From contig NZ_CP132938.1 of NCBI RefSeq assembly GCF_040358255.1, positions 5,332,001 through 5,396,000 on the forward strand: 64,000 nt of DNA, in the 5' to 3' direction. This document shows, piece after piece, positions 59,477-64,000 of the stretch; within the stretch, counting starts at the first letter, position 1; each line of letters begins with the position of its first letter. Both the position numbers and the translations under genes were made by a program. The DNA comes from Tunturibacter gelidoferens (GTDB taxonomy: Bacteria > Acidobacteriota > Terriglobia > Terriglobales > Acidobacteriaceae). The notes below the pieces were generated by a model. The model had not been told where the DNA came from, searched no databases, and worked only from the letters and a program-made list of their open reading frames with translations.

Positions 59477-60523
59477 ATGAAGTCACGTGGATATGCGGTG
59501 CACGATAAGAAGTCGTCTCTGGTTCCTTTCAACTTCGAGCGACGTGAGCCAGGCGCGAACGATGTAGTCGTTGAGATTGCTTACTCCGGTGTCTGCCACT
59601 CGGATATCCACCAGGCTCGCGATGAGTGGGGCGGCTCGATCTATCCGATGGTGCCAGGGCACGAGATCGTCGGGCATGTGACCGCAGTTGGTGGTGCGGT
59701 AAAGAAGTTCAAGGTAGGCGATCTCGCCGCCGTCGGAGTGATCGTCGACTCCTGCCGGGTGTGCGAGAACTGCAAGGCCGACGAACAGCAGTACTGCTTG
59801 AAGGGTGCAGTCGAAACCTACAACAAGCGCGACTACGCGGGAGAAGTCACTTACGGCGGTTACTCCAACAACATCGTTGTGAACGAGAATTATGTCCACA
59901 CGATCTCCCCGAAGTTGAACCTCGCTGCGGTGGCGCCGTTGCTGTGCGCAGGGATTACAACCTACTCACCACTACGTCATTGGAAGGTTGGAAAGAACAG
60001 CAAGGTGGGCGTGGTTGGACTGGGCGGTTTGGGTCACATGGGTTTGAAGTTCGCTCATTCTTTCGGCGCGCATGTGGTGCAGTTCACCACCTCCGAAAAC
60101 AAGATCGAAGACGCGAAGAAGTTGGGTGCCGATGAGGTGGTTGTCACTAAAGATGCCGCTGCCCTAGCCAAACACACTGGGAGCTTCGACTTTATTCTCG
60201 ACTGCGTTTCGGCGCCCCACGACATAAACCAGTATCTGAATCTGCTGCGGTTGAATGGAACCCTGTGCCTGGTGGGTCTGCCTGAAACACCCTTGTCGGT
60301 GGCTCCGTTTTCTGTGGTGGCCAATCGGCGTTCGCTGGCAGGATCGGGGATCGGTGGGATGAACCAGACGCAAGAGATGTTGGATTACTGCGCCGAGCAC
60401 AACATCGTCTCCGACATTGAACTGACCTCGGTCGACAAACTGAACGAAGCTTACGAGCGGGTATTGAAGGCCGATGTGAAGTATCGCTTCGTAATCGATA
60501 TGGCTACATTGCCTAAAGTTTAA
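59477..60523 (+). CDS. Zinc-dependent alcohol dehydrogenase (CAD/YahK-like)
   Basis: 348-residue NAD(P)-dependent MDR enzyme that oxidises alcohols or reduces aldehydes. The catalytic zinc site is Cys in GVCHSDIH and His-Glu in PGHEIVGHV. The structural zinc cluster is CRVCENCKADEQQYC. The Rossmann motif is VGVVGLGGLGHMGLKFAHSF (in part). It resembles the cinnamyl alcohol dehydrogenase/YahK branch, mostly NADPH-dependent aldehyde reductases. ATG 59477 with GGGGAAAAG upstream. Substrate unknown; stands alone. Confidence 0.92.
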   Translation: MKSRGYAVHDKKSSLVPFNFERREPGANDVVVEIAYSGVCHSDIHQARDEWGGSIYPMVPGHEIVGHVTAVGGAVKKFKVGDLAAVGVIVDSCRVCENCKADEQQYCLKGAVETYNKRDYAGEVTYGGYSNNIVVNENYVHTISPKLNLAAVAPLLCAGITTYSPLRHWKVGKNSKVGVVGLGGLGHMGLKFAHSFGAHVVQFTTSENKIEDAKKLGADEVVVTKDAAALAKHTGSFDFILDCVSAPHDINQYLNLLRLNGTLCLVGLPETPLSVAPFSVVANRRSLAGSGIGGMNQTQEMLDYCAEHNIVSDIELTSVDKLNEAYERVLKADVKYRFVIDMATLPKV

Positions 60524-60535
60524 CCGGGCCTCTTC

Positions 60536-60600
60536 GCTCCTGGCGACGGCGTCTGTGAGACGAAAGGGGCGCCAGGGCAGGAGCCTTCTGTAAGGCTCAC
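60536..60600. terminator. Clustered hairpins between convergent genes
   Basis: GCTCCTGGCG pairs with CGCCAGG(GCA)GGAGC with a bulge, and holds CGTCT-GTG-AGACG; then AGCCTT-CTGT-AAGGCT (60582-60597) follows. The structure lies between adh (plus) and lactonase (minus). No T-run, so termination is a guess. Confidence 0.4.
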
Positions 60601-60633
60601 CTGCAATTTTCCCAGCCGATTGTCATCGCGATC

Positions 60634-61839
60634 CTAGGCGAAGAGCGTGAACAGAGGCGAGTCCAAAGCGACGGTCTGCGCGGGGCCGGAGAGCTTTCCA
60701 GTAGCCGCATCGCGGCGAAAGACCGTGACATTTGCGGAGTCCTGATTCCCGCAGAGCAGCCACTGCGCCGTCGGATCCAGCGTGAAGTGGCGAGGCGTTT
60801 TGCCGCCGCAGGCGATCCGCTGGAGCAGCGTAAGGTCGCCGTTTTTTGCAATCGAGAAGACGACTAGAGAGTCTTCCCCACGATTGCTGGCATACAGAAA
60901 ATTTCCGTCGGGTGAGATGGCGATTTCAGCCGCGGTATTCTTCTCGGCAGGAAAGCCCGGCGCGATCGTCTTGATGGAGAAAGTGGAGTTTACCAGAAGG
61001 CCCTGCGGCGCGTTGCTGAAGCGAGTAGCTGTCCACAGGCAGCGATCGATGCTGGAGTCGATCTCATTGATGCAGTAGACCCAGCGGCCGTTGGGGTGGA
61101 AGACGACGTGGCGCGGTCCTGACCCTGGACGCTCGTTGGTGAACAGGTGCGGATCGGAGAGTTGGCCCGTCTCAGGATGAATGTAAAAGACGGAGATGTG
61201 GTCGGTTCCAAGATCGCAAACCAGGAGGAAGCGGTCGTCCGGCGAGATCGTAACGCAGTGCGGGTGCGAGTTCTCCTGACGAGCAGAGTTAGGCCCGAGT
61301 GCCCCAAACTTCTGATGATCTTTGAAATCGAGGCGTTCGACCGGTTGGCTGAGCGTGCCATCCGGCTGGACACGATAGGAGGCGATGGAAGCGCCCATGT
61401 AGTTAGCGACAAAGGCAGCGTGGCCGGTAGAGTCTACCGAAACATAAGCAGGTCCTGCACCGCCAGAAGGGACTTGACCCGTCTGCTGAAGGTTGCCGGT
61501 TCCTGGATCCAGCATGAAAGTCGTAACTGTGGCGGCAGGATCGTTGATGGCATTGACCGCATAAAGAGAGCGGCGGCTCGAGCCGGGAGGCGACACGGCA
61601 AGATAAGACGGTCGGGCCGTAGCTGCAATGAGCACCGGCGGATCCAGTTGACCCAGGGCGGGATCGAAGATCGACCGGTAAATGCCTTTGCAGACTCCCT
61701 TGTTCGTGTCAGTTCCGAAAAAAACATGAATCGGGGTCGGCGGGACTATTTTCTTTTTGCGAATGGGCCAGGCGGCGAAGGCGCGCGCAGAAGCCGTGAA
61801 GGCAGGAAACAAGACAAGGAATCGGCGGCGCGTGAACAT
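60634..61839 (-). CDS. Tat-signal lactonase (6-phosphogluconolactonase-like beta-propeller)
   Basis: 401 residues. N-terminal TRRRFLVLFPAFTASARAFA looks like a Tat signal, so the protein is probably exported. The rest is a seven-bladed beta-propeller of the YbhE/Pgl-type lactonase family: ENSHPHCVTISPDDRFLLV, RPGSGPRHVVFHPNGRWVY and SPDGNFLYASNRGEDSL (each in part). Cytoplasmic members hydrolyse 6-phosphogluconolactone; an exported one likely acts on other lactones. It is downstream of the unknown gene (19 bp gap) in one operon. Confidence 0.87.
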   Translation of the reverse strand: MFTRRRFLVLFPAFTASARAFAAWPIRKKKIVPPTPIHVFFGTDTNKGVCKGIYRSIFDPALGQLDPPVLIAATARPSYLAVSPPGSSRRSLYAVNAINDPAATVTTFMLDPGTGNLQQTGQVPSGGAGPAYVSVDSTGHAAFVANYMGASIASYRVQPDGTLSQPVERLDFKDHQKFGALGPNSARQENSHPHCVTISPDDRFLLVCDLGTDHISVFYIHPETGQLSDPHLFTNERPGSGPRHVVFHPNGRWVYCINEIDSSIDRCLWTATRFSNAPQGLLVNSTFSIKTIAPGFPAEKNTAAEIAISPDGNFLYASNRGEDSLVVFSIAKNGDLTLLQRIACGGKTPRHFTLDPTAQWLLCGNQDSANVTVFRRDAATGKLSGPAQTVALDSPLFTLFA

Positions 61840-61858
61840 GGACCAAACCCCTGGGAGG

Positions 61859-62290
61859 TTATGCTGGTTCGCCTGGAAGGTGAATGCCCAACTCGTCTTC
61901 GGCTCGAATATTCTCGTTGATGACGGGAAGACTTGGAAGATTGTCGGTGCGGCCAGCTTCCTTTACTACGGCGCTGGCGTGTTCGAGGACCTCATCGACA
62001 GTCATGGTGTACATCTCGCGGCCATTATCGTATCCAGACTTGACGGCGTGCTGCAGATACCGGCCGGCGGTCTGTGCAGCAAGATAATCCGTAATAACAT
62101 ACCCCGTACGGCGCTTCTGCTCGACCCAAGCCAGGTTTGGCATGGCGATCCAGACAGGTTTGCCATTGACGGCAAAGCGGATGTCGGTAGCGTCGGCATG
62201 GCGCGTCGCGATGGCCACGATGGTTCCCTTCCATACGCAGTGAAGGTCTTCCCCGGTCCAGCGGTCGGTTACTTTGAAGTCTTCATACAT
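61859..62290 (-). CDS. Conserved-looking protein of unknown function
   Basis: 143 residues from ATG 62290; the TTG at 62329 is not needed. Features: a small beta-rich start (WKGTIVAIATRHADATDIRF, AVNGKPVWIAMPN) and an acidic helical C-terminus. No signal peptide, membrane helix or known motif. It may be cytoplasmic. It shares an operon with the lactonase. Not recognised. Confidence 0.65.
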   Translation of the reverse strand: MYEDFKVTDRWTGEDLHCVWKGTIVAIATRHADATDIRFAVNGKPVWIAMPNLAWVEQKRRTGYVITDYLAAQTAGRYLQHAVKSGYDNGREMYTMTVDEVLEHASAVVKEAGRTDNLPSLPVINENIRAEDELGIHLPGEPA

Positions 62291-62504
62291 GATTGTCTCT
62301 AGATTAGAGCAGGGTGAGGGGATCAGCAAGGCTTTGGCATGAGACCAACCCGGAACTGGTCGGACCTATACGGAATTTGGCCTGCAGCCGCGAATGTTCC
62401 CACAATGGGAATAGAGTACAAGGTTACTTTCGTAAGCACTTGAAATTGACTCTGGTATATGCAAGTTCCCGCAGCTATCCTTGTCTTTGATTTTACGGTG
62501 ATAG

Positions 62505-63953
62505 ATGAGCGTGCGTCGAACAGAAGCTGAAGCCGCTAGCTTAAGGGCGATCTGGACACGTGATTTGTTGGACTCCCAGCCAGAGCTTGAATGTGACGAA
62601 CTGGTACGGCTTGCTGCCTGTCTCTGCGGAACTCCACTCGGCCTGGTGACGCTGCTGGATGAGCGACACCAATGGTATCGTGCGTCCGAAGTCCTGAAGA
62701 TGGGTGAAACACCGCGGGAGGTAGCTTTTTGTGCGCACGCGGTTCGGCAAAAGGGGCTCTTCATGGTGAAGGATGCCCTGCTGGATACGCGGTTTTCCAG
62801 CAATCCTTTGGTGACTTTGGATCCGGCAATCCGCTTTTTCGCCGGGGTCGGTTTGTACAATTCCGACGACGAGCCGATGGGGACATTCTGCGTAGTCGAC
62901 ATGTCCCCTCGCATCCTCAGTGAGGATCAATCCGAGGCTCTCGAGATATTCGGGCGACAGATAAGTCTCCGGCTGCAAGCGATGGTACAGCGGCGGGCGC
63001 TGGAACAGGCCTTGGCGGAGAAAGAAAGGGCGAGCGCGGGGCTTAGGGCGAGTGAAGAATTGTTTCGGGCGTTCATGAATGCCAGCCCGTTTTTGAGCTA
63101 TATCAAAGATGCCGCGGGACGATTGCTCTTCTACAACCGCAGCTTCGCGAAACGGTTTGGAGTAAGCGAATACGCGTGGCTCGGACGAACCGACGAGCAG
63201 CTCTGGTCGAGAAAACTGACCAAGTCTGTACGGACTCATGATCTCGAGGTGATGGCTGGCGGAAAGATGGTCGAGACCGAAGAGCATATTCGGAACTCCG
63301 ACGGGTCGGTTAGCTCGCTACGATCCTTCAAGTTTCCCTGTCACGATTCGGCGGGAAATGTACTGCTGGCAGGAGTGGCCGTCGATGTGTCTGAGGAGGT
63401 AGCCCATCAGGCGGAACTAGAACGCTATCATCGCGAACTCGAAGACGCCAACGATCAGCTGCGAAAGCTAGCCGTCACCGACGAGCTGACGGGATTGCGG
63501 AACCGCAGATCGTTTGAAGAGCGACTGGTCATGGAGTTTTCACTGGCGCGGCGGAGAAAGCGGGAACTTTCGGTACTTCTGATCGACGTTGACGACTTCA
63601 AAACTATCAATGATCGCTGGGGCCATGCGGCGGGGGACGAGGTGCTGCGGCGACTTGGCATGATCCTACGAACAACAGTGCGATTGCCCGACCTGCCTGC
63701 GCGTTACGGAGGAGAGGAGTTTGTAGTCCTGCTGCCGGAGAGCGGCGAAGAGAGCGCCATGGGCCTCGCCCGACGCGTCATGCAGCGGGTTGCTACGGAG
63801 GACTGGGAAAATCAACCACTGACAATCAGCGTAGGAATGGCTTCGATGAACGAGCTCCTGGAGAATGGATTTCAGCTGGTGGAACTGGCAGATGAGGCTT
63901 TATATGCCGCTAAACGCGCGGGAAAAAATCGCGTTATGGTGCACAGCGGTTAG
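62505..63953 (+). CDS. GAF-PAS-GGDEF diguanylate cyclase
   Basis: Makes the second messenger cyclic di-GMP from two GTP. The 482 residues are arranged as GAF (about 20-170), a short coiled coil, PAS (about 185-305) and GGDEF (about 315-482). The active-site signature is GGEEF (about 402-406), an accepted functional variant, and the inhibitory I-site RxxD (RLPD) lies five residues before it, so product inhibition is expected. Both sensor domains are soluble; ligand unknown. The final hairpin 28 bp downstream is a terminator that reaches the window edge. Confidence 0.94.
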   Translation: MSVRRTEAEAASLRAIWTRDLLDSQPELECDELVRLAACLCGTPLGLVTLLDERHQWYRASEVLKMGETPREVAFCAHAVRQKGLFMVKDALLDTRFSSNPLVTLDPAIRFFAGVGLYNSDDEPMGTFCVVDMSPRILSEDQSEALEIFGRQISLRLQAMVQRRALEQALAEKERASAGLRASEELFRAFMNASPFLSYIKDAAGRLLFYNRSFAKRFGVSEYAWLGRTDEQLWSRKLTKSVRTHDLEVMAGGKMVETEEHIRNSDGSVSSLRSFKFPCHDSAGNVLLAGVAVDVSEEVAHQAELERYHRELEDANDQLRKLAVTDELTGLRNRRSFEERLVMEFSLARRRKRELSVLLIDVDDFKTINDRWGHAAGDEVLRRLGMILRTTVRLPDLPARYGGEEFVVLLPESGEESAMGLARRVMQRVATEDWENQPLTISVGMASMNELLENGFQLVELADEALYAAKRAGKNRVMVHSG

Positions 63954-63981
63954 ATAATTTTAGATCTTGCAAGAAAAAGAG

Positions 63982-64000
63982 GCGCACCTTTGGGGTGCGC
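63982..64000 (+). terminator. Terminator hairpin at the window edge
   Basis: GCGCACC (63982-63988), loop TTTGG, GGTGCGC (63994-64000). The T-run would lie outside the window. Confidence 0.65.

Overview
The window is a typical chromosomal segment of a high-GC (by eye about 60%) bacterium. Protein families and style point to Acidobacteriota, probably class Terriglobia (Acidobacteriaceae, Granulicella/Edaphobacter/Terriglobus-like). This is an inference from many acidobacterial-style proteins: an FG-GAP/Ig-like secreted protein with a C-terminal membrane hairpin, a YpdA-type reductase, the DUF2339/DUF3999 pair and class I fumarase. No 16S or other rRNA is present to prove it. About 55 genes fill nearly all of the sequence. 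I see no tRNA, rRNA, CRISPR array, transposase or prophage.

Layout. 0.1-8.6 kb: aspartate-family/lysine (DAP) block asd-lysC-dapB, an M29 aminopeptidase, a frameshifted membrane-protein gene, a Tat-exported aminotransferase, dapA and dapD. 8.9-12.8 kb: a dihydrolipoamide-dehydrogenase-like flavoenzyme, then an overlapping four-gene operon of ECF sigma factor, zinc-binding anti-sigma factor and two membrane proteins. 13-19 kb: rpiA, RNase J, a type Vd patatin autotransporter and a threonine dehydratase. 19-25.5 kb: CLC channel with TPR protein, SH3/TPR lipoprotein-like protein, uppP, DoxX and a PA2169-type four-helix protein. 25.9-32 kb: ftsK, DUF3999, DUF2339. 32-39.6 kb: two response regulators, ypdA, an amine-oxidase-like flavoprotein, an ABC-2 exporter, an MDR oxidoreductase and a small conserved protein. 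39.7-49 kb: OmpA-like protein, orphan GvpL/F, DUF481, cytochrome c, beta-barrel, fumarase, ExbD-like protein, pgsA. 49.4-64 kb: FG-GAP protein, gdhA, trpE, trpG, FecR-like protein, efp, acylphosphatase, apt, alcohol dehydrogenase, lactonase and a GAF-PAS-GGDEF diguanylate cyclase.

The most unusual structure is a dispersed ~98-bp repeat with five full copies and one partial copy at the left edge. It can fold into an outer stem enclosing two hairpins, and the paired positions change together between copies (compensatory substitutions). A middle segment of 23-25 nt is nearly constant in length but mostly variable in sequence. The copies sit just after stop codons, mostly between convergent genes, and one pair is arranged head-to-head only 10 bp apart.

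Other oddities are: a membrane gene whose two frames meet at a CGA-AAG hexamer suited to -1 frameshifting; a low-GC, repeat-like in-frame insertion in trpE; a flavoprotein gene whose best ribosome-binding site points to an ATC start; and a gas-vesicle GvpL/F homologue with no gas-vesicle genes nearby.
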